Source: Symsagittifera roscoffensis (lineage: Eukaryota > Xenacoelomorpha > Acoela > Convolutidae). From it: a DNA stretch of 64,000 bases. Location of the stretch: contig NC_087064.1 in NCBI RefSeq assembly GCF_963678635.1, positions 77,389,620 to 77,453,619 of the forward strand, in the 5' to 3' direction. The notes under the pieces were generated by a model. That model saw only the letters and a program-made list of their open reading frames with translations, did no database searches and had not been told where the DNA came from. Below are positions 29,501 to 42,110 of this stretch, one piece after another. How positions within the stretch are numbered: position 1 is the stretch's first letter; every line of letters starts with the position of its first letter. The translations under genes and the position numbers were made by a program.

Positions 29501-32500
29501 CTTTAAAAAAGACTGATTGCGCAACCTAAGAAAAGACTGACGGTGCGACCCCAGAAAAAACTGACGGCGCGACATACAAAAAGACTGACGGCGCGACCTA
29601 CGAACAGACTAATGGCGCGACTTACGAAAAGACTGACCGCGCGATCTACAAACAGAGTGGCGGCGCGACTTAAAAAAAGACTGATTGTGCAACCTAAGAA
29701 AAGACTGACGGTGCAACCTCAGAAAAGACTGACGGCGCGAATTTAAAATGACTGATTGCGAAATCTAAGAAAAGACTGAGGGCGCGACCTACGAAAAGAC
29801 TGACGGAGCGACTTACAAACAGACTGACGGCACGATTTAAGAAAAGACTGATTGCGCGACCTAAGAAAAGACTGAAGGCGCGACCTACGAAAAAATTGAC
29901 GGCGCGACCTACAAAAAGACTGACGGCGCGACTTGAAAAAAGACTGATTGCGCAACCTAAGAAAAGGTTGACAGCGCGACTTACAAAAAAACTGACGGTG
30001 CGACCCCAGAAAAGACTGACGGCGCGACATACAAAAATACTGACGGCGCGACCTACGAACAGACTAATGGCGCGACTTACGAAAAGACTGACGGCGCGAT
30101 CTACGAACAGAGTGGCGGAGCGAATTAAAAAAAGACTGATTGCGCAACCTAAAAAAAGACTGACGGTTCGACCTCATAAAAGACTGACGGCGCAAGTTAA
30201 AAAAGACTGATTGCGTAATCTAAGAAAAGACTGAGGGCGCTACCTACGAAAAGACTGACGGAGCGACTTACAAACAGACTGACGGCACGATTTAAGAAAA
30301 GACTGATTGCGCGACCTAAGAAAAGACTGACGGCGCGACCTACGAAAAGATTGACGGCGCGACCTACAAAAAGACTGACGGCGCGACTTGAAAAAAGATT
30401 GACTGCGCAACCTAAGAAAAGAATGACAGCGCGACATACAAAAAGACTGACGGTGCGACCTACGAACAGACTAACGGCGCGACCTACGAAACGACTGAGG
30501 GCGCGACCTACGAAAAGACTGACGGCGCGACCTACAAAAAGACTGACGGCGCGACTTAAAAAAAGACGGACAGCGCGACATGCAAAAAGACTGACAGAGC
30601 GACCTACGAACAGACTGGCGGCGCGACTTAATAAAAAGACTGATTGCGCAACCTAAGAAAAGAATGACGGTGCGATCCCAGAAAAGACTGATGGCGCGAC
30701 ATACAAAAAAACTGACGGCGCGACCTACGAACAGACTAACGGCGCGACTTACGAAAAGAGTGACGGCGCGATCTACGAACAGACTGGCGGCGCGACTTTA
30801 AAAAAGACTGACGGCGCGAATTGAAAAAAGACTGATTGCGCAACCTAAGAAAAGATTGACAGCGCGACATACATAAGTCTGACGGCGCGACCTACGAACA
30901 GACTAACGGTGCGACCTATGAAAATATTGACGGCGCGACCTACGAAAAGACTGACGGCGCGACCTACGAAAAGACTGACAGAGCGACCTTCAAACAGACT
31001 GACGGCACGATTTAAGAAAAGACTGATTGCCCGACCTAAGAAAAGATTGACTGCGCGACATACAAAAACACTGACGGTGCGACCTACGAACAGACTAACG
31101 GCGCGACCTACGAAAAGACTGACGGCGCGACCTACGAAAAGACTGACGGCGCGACCTACAAAAAGACTCAAGGCACGACTTAAAAAATGACTGACAGCGC
31201 GACATACAAAAAGACTGACGGCGCGACCTACGAACAGACTGGCGACGCGACTTAAAAAAAGACTGATTGCGCAACCTAAGAAAAGACTGACGGCGCGACC
31301 CCAGAAAAGACTGATGGCGCGACATACAAAAAGACTGACGGCGCGACCTACGAACAGACTAACAGCGCGACTTACGAAAAGAGTGACGGCGCGATCTACG
31401 AACAGACTGGCGGCGCGACTTTAAAAAAGACAGACGGCGCGAATTGAAAAAAGACTGATTGCGCAACCTAAGAAAAGATTGACAGCGCGACATACATAAG
31501 TCTGACGGCGCGACCTACGAACAGACTAACGGTGCGACCTATGAAAATATTGACGGCGCGACCTACGAAAAGACTGACGGCGCGACCTACGAAAAGACTG
31601 ACAGAGCGACCTTCAAACAGACTGACGGCACGATTTAAGAAAAGACTGATTGCCCGACCTAAGAAAAGATTGACTGCGCGACATACAAAACTACTGACGG
31701 TGCGACCTACGAACAAACTAACGGCGCGACCTACGAAAAGACTGACGGCGCGACCTACAAAAAGACTCACGGCACGACATACAAAAACACTGACGGTGCG
31801 ACCTACGAACAGACTAACGGCGCGACCTACGAACAGACTGGCGGCGCGACTTAAAAAAAGACTGATTGCGCAACCTAAGAAAAGACTGACGGCGCGACCC
31901 CAGAAAAGACTGATGGCGCGACATACAAAAAGACTGACGGCGCGACCTACGAACAGACTAACGGCGCGATTTACGAAAAGACTGACGGCGCGATCTACGA
32001 ACAGACTGGCGGCGCGAATTTAAAAAAGACTGACGGCGCGACTTGAAAAAAAAACTGATTGCGCAACCTAAGAAAAGACTGACAGCACGACATACAAAAA
32101 GCCTGACGACGCGACCTACGAACAGACTAACGGCGCGACCTACGAAAAGACTGACGGCGCGACCTACGAAAAGACTGACGGCGCGACCTACGAACAGACT
32201 AACGGCGCGATTTACGAAGAGACTGACGGCGCGATCTATGAACTGACTGGCAGCGCGACTTAAAAAAAAGACTAATTGCGCAACCTAAGAAAAGACTGAC
32301 GGTGCGACCTCAGAAAACACTGACGGCGCGAATTTAAAAAGAGTGATTGCACAATTTAAGAAAAGACTAAGGGCGCGACCTACGAAAAGACTGACGGAGC
32401 GACTTATAAACAGACTGACGGCACGATTTAAGAAAAGACTGGTTGCGCGTCCTAAGAAAAGACTGACAGCGCGACCTACGAAAAGGCTGACGGCGCGACC

Positions 32501-33070
32501 TACAAAAAGGCTGACGGCGCGACTTGAAAAAAGATTGATTGCGCAACCTAAGAAAAGACTGACAGCGCGACATACAAAAAGACTGACGGCGCGACCTACG
32601 AACAGACTAACGGCGCGACCTACGAAACGACTGAGGGCGCGACCTACGAAAAGACTGACGGCGCGACCTACAAAAAGACTGACGGCGCGACTTAAAAAAA
32701 AAGACTGACAGCGCGACATACAAAAAGACTGACAGAGCGACCTATGAACAGACTGGCGGCGCGACCTAAAAAAGACTGATTGCGCAACCTAAGAAAAGAC
32801 TGACGGTGCGACGTCAGAAATGACTGACGGCGCGACATACAAAAAGACTGACGGCGCGACCTACGAACAGACTAACGGCGCGATCTACGAACAGACTGGC
32901 GGCGCGACTTAAAAAAAGACTGATTGCGCAACCGAAGAAAAGACTGACAGCGCGGCATACAAAAAGACTGAGGGCGCGACCTAGGAACAGGCTAACGGCG
33001 CGACCTTCGAATAGACTGGTGGCGCGACTTAAAAAATGACTGATGGATTAACCGAAGAAAAGACTGACAG
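26540..33070 (+). repeat. 24-bp minisatellite array (AAAAGACTGACGGCGCGACCTACG)
   Basis: The unit core is AAAAGACTGACGGCGCGACC plus a variable TACG/TTAA end, repeated hundreds of times with about 10-20 percent variation. Because 24 is a multiple of three, it gives long shadow frames on both strands (KRLTARPT on +, RQSFRRSR and SLFVGRAV on -). Higher-order periods of 1103 bp (27046 onward) and 623 bp (30909 and 31532) show block duplications. The first 150 bases run in the opposite orientation. The array is GC-richer than its surroundings. It is a satellite, not a gene. Confidence 0.9.
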
Positions 33071-36000
33071 CGAGACTTTGAATTTCAGCCTAAAAATGGT
33101 GTGCTGCACGACGTACAAAAGCTTTTTAGAAAAAAACTCGAGTTGAGGCTGCACGAATTATAAACACCTCGACTCGGAATGAGGGAGACCAAAGAGATTG
33201 AAGAAAAGCAGGAACGTGAATTACAAAAAGACTGATTACTAAACCTGAGGAAAAGACTAACGCGACTTAAAAAATACTGATTGCGCAATCCAAGAAAAGA
33301 CTGACGGTGCGACCTCAGAAATGACTGACGGCGCGGCATACAAAAAGACTGACGGCGCGACCTACAAAAAGACTGACGGCGCGACTTAAAAAAAGACTGA
33401 CAGCGCGACATACAAAAAGACTGACAGAGCGACCTATGAACAGACTGGCGGCGCGACTTAAAAAAGACTGATTGCGCAACCTAAGAAAAGACTGACGGTG
33501 CGACGTCAGAAATGACTGACGGCGCGACATACAAAAAGACTGACGGCGCGACCTACGAACAGACTAATGGCGCGATCTACGAACAGACTGGCGGCGCGAC
33601 TTAAAAAAAGACTGATTGCGCAACCGAAGAAAAGACTGACAGCGCGGCATACAAAAAGACTGAGGGCGCGACCTAGGAACAGACTAACGGCGCGACCTTT
33701 GAACAGACTGGCGGCGCGACTTTGAATTTCAGCCTAAAAACGGTGTGCTGCACGACTTACAAAATCTTTTTAGAAAAAAACTCGAGATGAGGCTGCACGA
33801 ACGACAAAGACCTCGACTCGGGATGAGGGAGGCCAAAGAGATCAAAGAAAAGCAGGAATGTGAATTACAAAAAGATTGACTGCGCAACCTAAGAAAAGAC
33901 TGACGCGACCTAAAAAAGACTGATTGCGCAACCTAAGAAAAGACTGACGGTGCGACCTACGAAAAGACTGACAGCGCGACCTACGAACAGACTGGTGGCG
34001 CGACTTAAAAAATGACTGATGGATTAACCGAAGAAAAGACTGACAGCGAGACTTTGAACTTCAGCCTAAAAATGGTGTGCTGCACGACTTACAAAAGCTT
34101 TTTAGAAAAAAACTCGAGTTGAGGCTGCACGAATTATAAAGACCTCGACTCGGAATGAGGGAGGTCAAAGAGATTGAAGAAAAGCAGGAACGTGAATTAC
34201 AAAAAGACTGATTGCGAAACCTAAGAAAAGACTAACGCGACTTAAAAAATTCTGATTGCGCAACCTAAGAAAAGACTGACGGTGCGACCTCAGAAATGAC
34301 TGACGGCGCGACATACAAAAAGACTGACGGCGCGACCTACGAAAAGACTGACAGTGCGACCTACGAACAGACTGGCGGCGCGACTTAAAAAATGACTGAT
34401 GGATTAACCGAAGAAAAGACTGGCAGCGCGACTTTGAATTTCAGCCTAAAAATGGTGTGCTCCACGACTTACAAAATTTTTTTAGAAAAAAACTCGAGAT
34501 GAGGCTGCACAAATTACAAAGTCCTCGGCTCGGGATGAAGGAGGCCAAAGAGATCGAAGGAAAGCAGGAACGTCAATTACAAAAAGACTGATTGCGCAAC
34601 CTAAAAAAAGACTAACGCGACTTAAAAAATACTGATTGCGCAACCTAAGAAAAGACTGACGGTGTGACCTCAGAAATGACTGACGGCGCGACATACAAAA
34701 AGAATGACGGCGCGACCTACGAAAAGACTGACAGCACGACCTACGAACAGACTGGCGGCGCGACTTAAAAAGACTGATTGCTTAACGGAAGAAAAGACTG
34801 ACAGCGCGACTTTGAATTTCAGCCTAAAAACGGTGTGCTGCACGACTTACAAAATCTTTTTTTGAAAAAACTTGAGATGAGGCTGCACGAATTACAAAGT
34901 CTTTGACTCGGGATGAGGAAGGCCAAAGAGATCGAAGAAAAGCAGGAACGTGAAATAATCAAGTTGGCTTCTGTTTGAAGAAAACAAGAATAATTGTATC
35001 TGAAAAATAGGAAATATAACCAACGGCTACGTTTATCGAGACGGTGAAGAAATGTGATACGAGATCGATATATAAACCATAGATTAGCCCATGCCATGAA
35101 AATGCAATGAGACTTGAAATGCTCAGAAAAAGATTCGATCATATGATACACTTACTCATGGACATGGAACAGATGACGGTTCATACGGGGGGACGTGAAC
35201 ATTGGAGGAGTAATCAAAGGCGGCAACAAGAGGCTGATACCTATGCTGAAGGCATACAGCTTTGAAAACAACAATAAGAAATGACTGACGGCGCGACATA
35301 CAAAAAGACTGACGGCGCGACCTACGAAAAGACTGGCGGCGCGACTTAAAAAAAGACGCGCCGCCAGTCATTTCTTATTGTTGTCATTTCTTATTGTTGT
35401 GACTTAAATGAAAAGACTGACGGCGCGACCTAAGAAAAGAATGACAGCGCGACCTACGAACAGACTGGCGGCGCGACTTAAAAAAAGACTGATTGCTTAA
35501 CCGAAGAAAAGACTGACAGCGCGACTTTGAATTTCAGCCTAAAAACGGTGTGCAGCACGACTTACAAAATCTTTTTAGAAAAAAACTCGAGATGAGGCTG
35601 CACGAATTACAAAGTCCTCGACTCGGGATGAGGAAGGCCAAAGAGATCGAAGAAAAGCAGGAACGTGACTTACAAAAAGACTGATTGCACAACCTAAGAA
35701 AAGACTAACGCGACTTAAAAAATACTGATTGCGCAACCTAAGAAAAGACTGACGGTGCGACCTCAGAAATGACTGACGGCGCGACATACAAAAAGACTGA
35801 CGGCGCGACCTACGAAAAGACTGACAGCGCGACCTACGAACAGACTGGCGGCGCGACTTAAAAAAGACTGATTGCTTAACCGAAGAAAAAGACTGACAGC
35901 GCGACTTTGAATTTCAGCCTAAAAACGGTGTGCTGCGCGACTTACAAAATCTTTTTAGTAAAAAAACTCGAGATGAGACTGCACGAATTACAAAGTCCTC

Positions 36001-39000
36001 GACTCGGGATGAGGGAGGCCAAAGAGATCGAAGGAAATCAGGAACGTCAATTACAAAAATACTGATTGCGCAACCTAAGAAAAGACTGACGGTAGGACCT
36101 CAGAAATGACTGACGGCGCGACATACAAAAAGACTGACGGCGCGACCTACGAAAAGACTGACAGCGCGACCTACGAACAGACTGGCGGCGCGACTTGAAT
36201 CAAGACTGATTGCTTAACCGAAGAAAATACTGACAGCGCGACTTTGAGTTTCATCCTAAAAACGGTGTGCTGCACGACTTACAAAAATTTTTTGGAAAAA
36301 AACTCGAGATGAGGCTGCACGAATTACTAAGTCTTCGACTCGGGATGAGGGAGGCCAAAGAGATCGAAGAAAAGCAGGAACGTGACTTACAAAAAGACTG
36401 ATTGCGCAACCTAAGAAAAGACTAACGCGACTTTAAAAATACTGATTGCGCAACCTAAGAAAAGACTGACGGTGCGACCTCAGAAATGACTGACGGCGCG
36501 ACATACAAAAAGACTGACGGCGCGACCTACGAAAAGACTGGCGGCGCGACTTAAAAAAAAAGACTGATTGCTTAACCGAAGAAAAGACTGACAGCGCGAC
36601 TTTGAATTTCAGCCTAAAAACGGTGTGCAGCACGACTTACAAAATCTTTTTAGAAAAAAACTCGAGATGAGGCTGCACGAATTACAAAGTCCTCGACTCG
36701 GGATGAGGGAGGCCAAAGAGATCGAAGAAAAGCAGGAACGTGAATTACAAAAAGACTGATTGCGCAACCTAAGAAAAGACTAACGCGACTTAAAAAATAC
36801 TGATTGCGCAACCTAAGAAAAGACTAACGGTGCGACCTCAGAAATGACTGCCGGAGCGACATACAAAAAGACTGACGGCGTGACCTACGAAAAGACTGAC
36901 AGCGCGACCTACGAACAGACTGGCGGCGCGACTTAAAAAAGACTGATTGCTTAACCGAAGAAAAGACTGACAGCGCGACTTTGAATTTCAGCCTAAAAAC
37001 GGTGTGCTGCACGACTTACAAAATCTTTTTAGAAAAAAACTTGAGATGAGGCTGCACGAATTACAAAGTCTTCGACTCGGGATGAGGGAGGCCAAAGAGA
37101 TCGAAGAAAAGCAGGAACGTGAAATAATCAAGTTGGCTTCTGTTTGAAGAAAACAAGAATAGTTGTATCTGAAAAATAGGAAATATAATCAACGGCTACG
37201 TTTATCGAGACGGTGAAGAAATGTGATACGAGATTGATATAAAAACCATAGATTAGCCCATGCCATGAAAATGCAATGAGACTTGAAATGCTCAGAAAAA
37301 TATTCGATCATATGATACACTTACTCATGGACATGGAACAGATGACGGTTCATACGGGGGGACGTGAACATTGGAGGAGTAATCAAAGGCGGCAACAAGA
37401 GGCTGATACCTGTGCTGAAGGCATACATCTTTAATAACAACAATAAGAAATGACTGACGGCGCGACATACAAAAAGACTGATTGCGCAACCTAAGAAAAG
37501 ACTAACGCGACTTAAAAAATACTGATTGCGCAACCTACGAAAAGACTAACGGTGCGACCTCAAAAATGACTGCCGGAGCGACATACAAAAAGACTGACGG
37601 CTTGACCTACGAAAAGACTGACAGCGCGACCTACGAACAGACTGGCGGCGCGACTTAAAAAAGACTGATTGCTTAACCGAAGAAAAGACTGACAGCGCGA
37701 CTTTGAATTTCAGCCTAAAAACGGTGTGCTGCACGACTTACAAAATCTTTTTAGAAAAAAATTTGAGATGAGGCTGCACGAATTACAAAGTCTTCGACTC
37801 GGGATGAGGGAGGCCAAAGAGATCGAAGAAAAGCAGGAACGTGAAATAATCAAGTTGGCTTCTGTTTGAAGAAAACAAGAACAATTGTATCTGAAAAATA
37901 GGAAATATAATCAACGGCTACATTTATCGAGACGGTGAAGAAATGTGATACGAGATTGATATAAAAACCATAGATTAGCCCATGCCATGAAAATGCAATG
38001 AGACTTGAAATGCTCAGAAAAATATTCGATCATATGATACACTTACTCATGGACATGGAACAGATGACGGTTCATACGGGGGGACGTGAACATTGGAGGA
38101 GTAATCAAAGGCGGCAACAAGAGGCTGATACCTGTGCTAAAGGTATACAGCTTTGATAACAACAATACGAAATGGCTGACGGCGCGACATACAAAAAGAC
38201 TGACGGCGCGACCTACGAAAAGACTGGCGGCGCGACTTAAAAAAAGTTGCGCCGCCAATCATTTCTTATTGTTGTCATTTCTTATTGTTGCGACTTAAAC
38301 GAAAAGACTGACGGCGCGACCTACGAAAAGACTAACAGCGCGACCTACGAACAGACTGGCGGCGCGACTTAAAAAAAGACTGATTGCGTAACCGAAGAAA
38401 AGACTGACAGCTCGACTTTGAATTTCAGCCTAAAAACGGTGTGCAGCACGACTTACAAAATCTTTTTAGAAAAAAACTCGAGATGAGGCTGCACGAATTA
38501 CAAAGTCCTCGAATCGGGATGAGGGAGGCCAAAGAGAGCGAAGAAAAGCAGGAACGTGAATTACAAAAAGACTGATTGCGCAACCTAAGAAAAGACTAAC
38601 GCGACTTAAAAAATACTGATTGCGCAACCTAAGAAAAGACTGACGGTGCGACCTCAGAAATGACTGACGGCGCGACATACAAAAAGACTGACAGCGCGAC
38701 CTACGAACAGACTGGCGGCGCGACTTAAAAAAAGACTGTTTGCTTAACCGAAGAAAAAGACTGACAGCGCGACTTTGAATTTCAGCCTGAAAACGGTGTG
38801 CTGCGCGACTTACAAAATCTTTTTAGAAAAAAACTCGAGATGAGGCTGCACGAATCACAAAGACTCGGGTTGAGGGAGGCCAAAGAGATCGAAGAAAAGC
38901 AGGAACGTGAAATAATCAAGTTGGCTTCTGTTTGAAGAAAACAAGAATAATTGTATCTGAAAAATAGGAAATACAATCAACGGCTAAGTTTTTCGAGACG

Positions 39001-39237
39001 GTGAAGAAATGTGATACGAGATCGATATATAAACCATAGATTAGCCCATGCCAAGAAAATGCAATGAGACTTGAAATGCTCAGAAAAATATTCGATCATA
39101 TGATACACTTATTCATGGACATGGAACAGATGACGGTTCATACGGGGGACGTGAACATTGGAGGAGTAATCAAAGGCGGCAACAAGAGGCTGATACCTGT
39201 GCTGAAGGCATACAGCTTTGATAACAACAATAAGTAA
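33071..39237 (+). repeat. Composite array: minisatellite plus exon-derived units
   Basis: About thirteen units, beginning near 33080, 33721, 34051, 34435, 34808, 35524, 35905, 36240, 36600, 36980, 37700, 38417 and 38773, each join the 24-bp repeats to TTTGAATTTCAGCCTAAAAA and about 150 bases of coding-like DNA. Four of them (34808, 36980, 37700, 38773) continue another 330 bases. Near 35355-35400 and 38250-38290 are small inverted pieces of the unit end (CATTTCTTATTGTTG). Unit length is about 330-380 bp, or about 720 bp in the long form. Confidence 0.85.
38786..39237 (+). CDS. 3' exons of an unknown host gene, most intact copy in the array
   Basis: Exon A (38786-38929) follows an acceptor GAATTTCAG and encodes 48 residues of charged, helix-forming sequence ending KEIEEKQEREIIKLAS. 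Exon B (39040-39237) follows CCATAG and encodes 65 residues ending VLKAYSFDNNNK with stop TAA at 39235. A GT at 38930 and AG at 39039 would give a 110-bp intron, phase 0, so both exons stay in frame. If unspliced, the first frame ends at TGA 38933-38935 and the second could start at ATG 39064. The family is unknown. The three other long copies in the array have an extra G in exon B that breaks the frame, so only this copy looks functional. Confidence 0.45.
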
Positions 39238-39305
39238 TCACATTAATAGGGTTTAAGTACCTTCACTCTGAGAAGACTCTAAGAGATTACGATTTTTCTA
39301 ACAGA

Positions 39306-39311
39306 AATAAA
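39306..39311 (+). terminator. Candidate poly(A) signal AATAAA
   Basis: AATAAA lies about 70 bases after the TAA at 39235-39237 of the host exon frame, in an A-rich stretch. This is the expected spacing for the end of that transcript. Confidence 0.4.
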
Positions 39312-40122
39312 AAAAATGAACTTTTATGGAAGTTGACGAACTTGGTGGTCTCTTTCCGGGCGAGGGAAAGAGTCTTCTGTAAGGTAGGAACAGCAAGTAG
39401 AAAAGCTTAATTTCCAGACGCACTATAAACACTTCGGAACATTGAATGCAGTCAACACAACTCATATCGAGCCTTGCCGAGTTCCAACGAACTCGTGTCA
39501 TGAAAAGAGTAGGTATTGATACTTTCAGTCACGTTCAGAGAAGGAACTCTAAATATAAAGGAATGGTTTTTGAACTTGATTTGGCTTTCGGCTTTCAATA
39601 CGTAATACGTAATCAATGCAGAGTACAAAAACTGGTTTGACATGGTTACAAAAACTAAGGTTAAAGATAAATCGTGTTGCAATTCATTGAACACGGTAAA
39701 TCGTTTCGCTGAACAATTTTTCTGAATGGCACTTGCGTTTCAGAAAAATTATTTAGCAAAACTATTACCACAAACCAAACTATTAAACTAATCAATTCTT
39801 GAGAAAATGAAAGAATGCATGAGCTGATGAAAGAGCTCGTGCAATAAATATTTTATTATGGACCGTAGTTTTGAAGTGAGTTTTGTTGGTACTACGATGA
39901 GCTCGATCTTGACTGCTTTAATCCATGGTGTCAAAGCAGCTGAACGCGTAAATTTATTTAAAAAAGGCTGTTAGCTGTCATGAGAGAATCAGTCGAGCAG
40001 CGAGTCATCAGCAAAAAAACTGATAAACAACGTGGAGTGGTTTCAGGATGAACTTGAGCGAAAGTAGATACAAAGTGAAAAAGCAAGGAGCCAAATACGA
40101 CACTTTGTAGGAACCAGCAGAA
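39312..40122. other. Non-repetitive spacer, no gene seen
   Basis: A 64-codon + frame (39446-39640) and overlapping minus-strand frames are present, but none has a motif, repeat copy or splice context that supports it. Base composition is a little more balanced than in the surrounding repeats. Confidence 0.4.
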
Positions 40123-40640
40123 AACAAGACTGCTCGTATCAGGGTGAAGCCCTGAATGTTCCGACTGCCTCTTAGGGTCTTTGGAGCAGTAATAAAATAA
40201 AACAAACTAAATCTATTAAATTTAAAAATTTTTTTTTTAAATTTGGGATTTTTTGTGGAAACATCCTCCCACACGCCATATAAAGTACAATGTGAAAAAT
40301 TTCGGTCCCATAACAAATCAATTTGGCAAATAAGCATTCTTTAACCAATTTCAACCGATTTCTAAGACGTTCTTAATTATATTTGAAACAATTAATATAT
40401 CGCGCGTTAATTGTCCCAAATTGGTCAAAATGACAATCTTTAAGCCCCCATAGCTTTGCAAATATTGATCACAGTTGAAATATCTTTTCAATTTTTAGTT
40501 AAGGGCAACAATACTTTTTGAGTGATACAAAAAAGATTCCGTAAAAAATGGCTAGATAAAAAGTCGAAATTTGTCTGAACAAAACAAAACCCACGCCGAG
40601 CACAGATATTCTGTTACTTTCGTTACGAAAGTCGGAACAA
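40123..40640 (+). mobile_element. R repeat, + copy, solitary
   Basis: The unit runs from ACAAGACTGCTCGTATCAGG (with hairpin CAGGGTGAAGCCCTG) to CGTTACGAAAGTCGGAACAA. It carries the conserved ATATCGCGCGTTAATTGTCC core. Flanks differ from those of other copies, which helps fix the element ends. Confidence 0.75.
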
Positions 40641-40701
40641 TTAGAATAGAAACATTCGAAACATTCCCAAGCATGATAACTTCTGGCGTTGTTCTTCCGA
40701 G

Positions 40702-41001
40702 GTGAACTCTTCTTCTCAATCTTCTGATCGTTTAATTAACACAGCGTATACTTTCAAAGTTGAGAGGAGGTTTTTCCGATCGAGTGTGATGAAAGTAGCT
40801 GACAAGTCCACTATAAAAACGCAAGTCTATTTTCCACAATCCAGAGAAGAGTACTGTCCTGTGGTCAAGCAGGGTTGCATCAACCAGCAACAATGCCATC
40901 TGATCGAACGCAAGCTTCTGGTAAACCTTCGAGAGGAAGGGAACATTTGTGATAAGCTGACAATTTTCCTCTCAGTAATATTCGGAGATTATTTCTGCTA
41001 G
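40702..41001 (+). CDS. 99-codon ORF, unknown, uncertain
   Basis: This starts 60 bases after an R copy. The predicted product has a Ser-rich start, a basic middle (ERRFFRSSVMKVADKS) and a Cys-containing C-terminal half (EEYCPVVKQGC, QQQCHLIERK). The DNA is noticeably less AT-rich than its surroundings, which weakly supports coding or a former exon. No family is recognised, no clear splice sites flank it, and no second copy exists in the window. It may be a chance frame. Confidence 0.2.
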   Translation: MNSSSQSSDRLINTAYTFKVERRFFRSSVMKVADKSTIKTQVYFPQSREEYCPVVKQGCINQQQCHLIERKLLVNLREEGNICDKLTIFLSVIFGDYFC

Positions 41002-41619
41002 AGAGCTTTAATTGTTGTCTCTTTCAATCAGGATAGGAGAACATTGAATGTAAATTGTGATTAATTAGAATCAAGACAAAAATTGAATCAAGATTAGGTA
41101 CAAAACATCACTGAAATACTTAATTGCTTAAGGACCTCCAAGAAAAGTGGCATTGGATTGGTTTCAATGTATTCCGATATTTTCTCTGGTGTTTCAGAAA
41201 TAGAATGAAAAAAAATTTTGGCTTGCTGAGTTTTATCATTGTCAATGGTTAGATTTAGAAAGTTTTTTCATAAGTTTATATTCTTTACTGAAAGTTTCCT
41301 TTAACTGATACATAACCAAATTTGTAAATAAAAATCTATTTTTTCGTATATAGTTTTTAGAAACTTTGGCAGTCGAGAACTTCTCTTTTACCTGAAGCTC
41401 TTTTGAAGCATTCAATATATAAAAATTTGCTCGTATGATATAGTGGGTTTGTTATCTTGCGTCACATTCTTCGATTAAGCGCGTAACTAAACTCGCTCAG
41501 CGTCTCTTTTCAAACAATTTTGTTTGCGGATTTTGTCACTGAAAAACCAATGATGATGCTCAATTTTTCGTTTTTGAATTTGCTAGGATTTTGTTTGTGA
41601 AGTATACCAAATAAGTCAT

Positions 41620-42110
41620 TGTTCCGACCACTGAAAATGGGGAGGAACTGTGTATTTGGGTGTGTTTTACTCGTTAAGTTTTCCACGCAAACCCAGCCAA
41701 CAAAAACAATCATCAGAATGGGTCGACTGATATTTCATATTACAACTTTCTAGCTTCAAGCGATAATATAAAATTTTTTCAAAAAAATATCAGTGTTGAT
41801 AAAAATTGATTTGAATTTTTCTGTCTACTTTGAGAGTTTCACTCTATTTTTGAGCAAGGATAAGACCTCCTCGCTGAAAATTAGACTGAAACTCTCAAAT
41901 AAGACTGGAAATTTTAAAACATTTTTTCTTAATAGAGAACTTTTTCGAAACAACCTCTCTGTCGCTCAAATAAAAGCTGAAAAGAGTTTAATATGATGTA
42001 TCAGTCAACCCATTTCGATTTTTGTTTTTCGTAGCTGGTTTTGCGGGGCAATTTATAGATTAAATTACACCCGAATACAAATTTCCTTCCCATTTTCAAT
42101 GGTCGGAACA
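41620..42110. mobile_element. 491-bp MITE with about 45-bp inverted ends
   Basis: The left end TGTTCCGACCACTGAAAATG (41620 onward) and the right end, ending ATTTTCAATGGTCGGAACA at 42110, are inverted copies, matching over about 45 bases including GGAGGAA...GTATT(T/C)GGGTGT. The interior has no coding frame. The outer ten bases are nearly the same as those bounding the R repeat (TGTTCCGACT), so the two are probably related. Confidence 0.6.

Noticed and set aside
27046..32708. Long K/R-rich or S/F/V-rich open frames on both strands (up to 245 codons)
   Set aside because: They are shadows of a 24-bp tandem repeat whose length is a multiple of three; both strands are equally open and variants put stops in at random.
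26540..33070. CRISPR array
   Set aside because: Units are continuous 24-mers without unique spacers, in a eukaryotic context.
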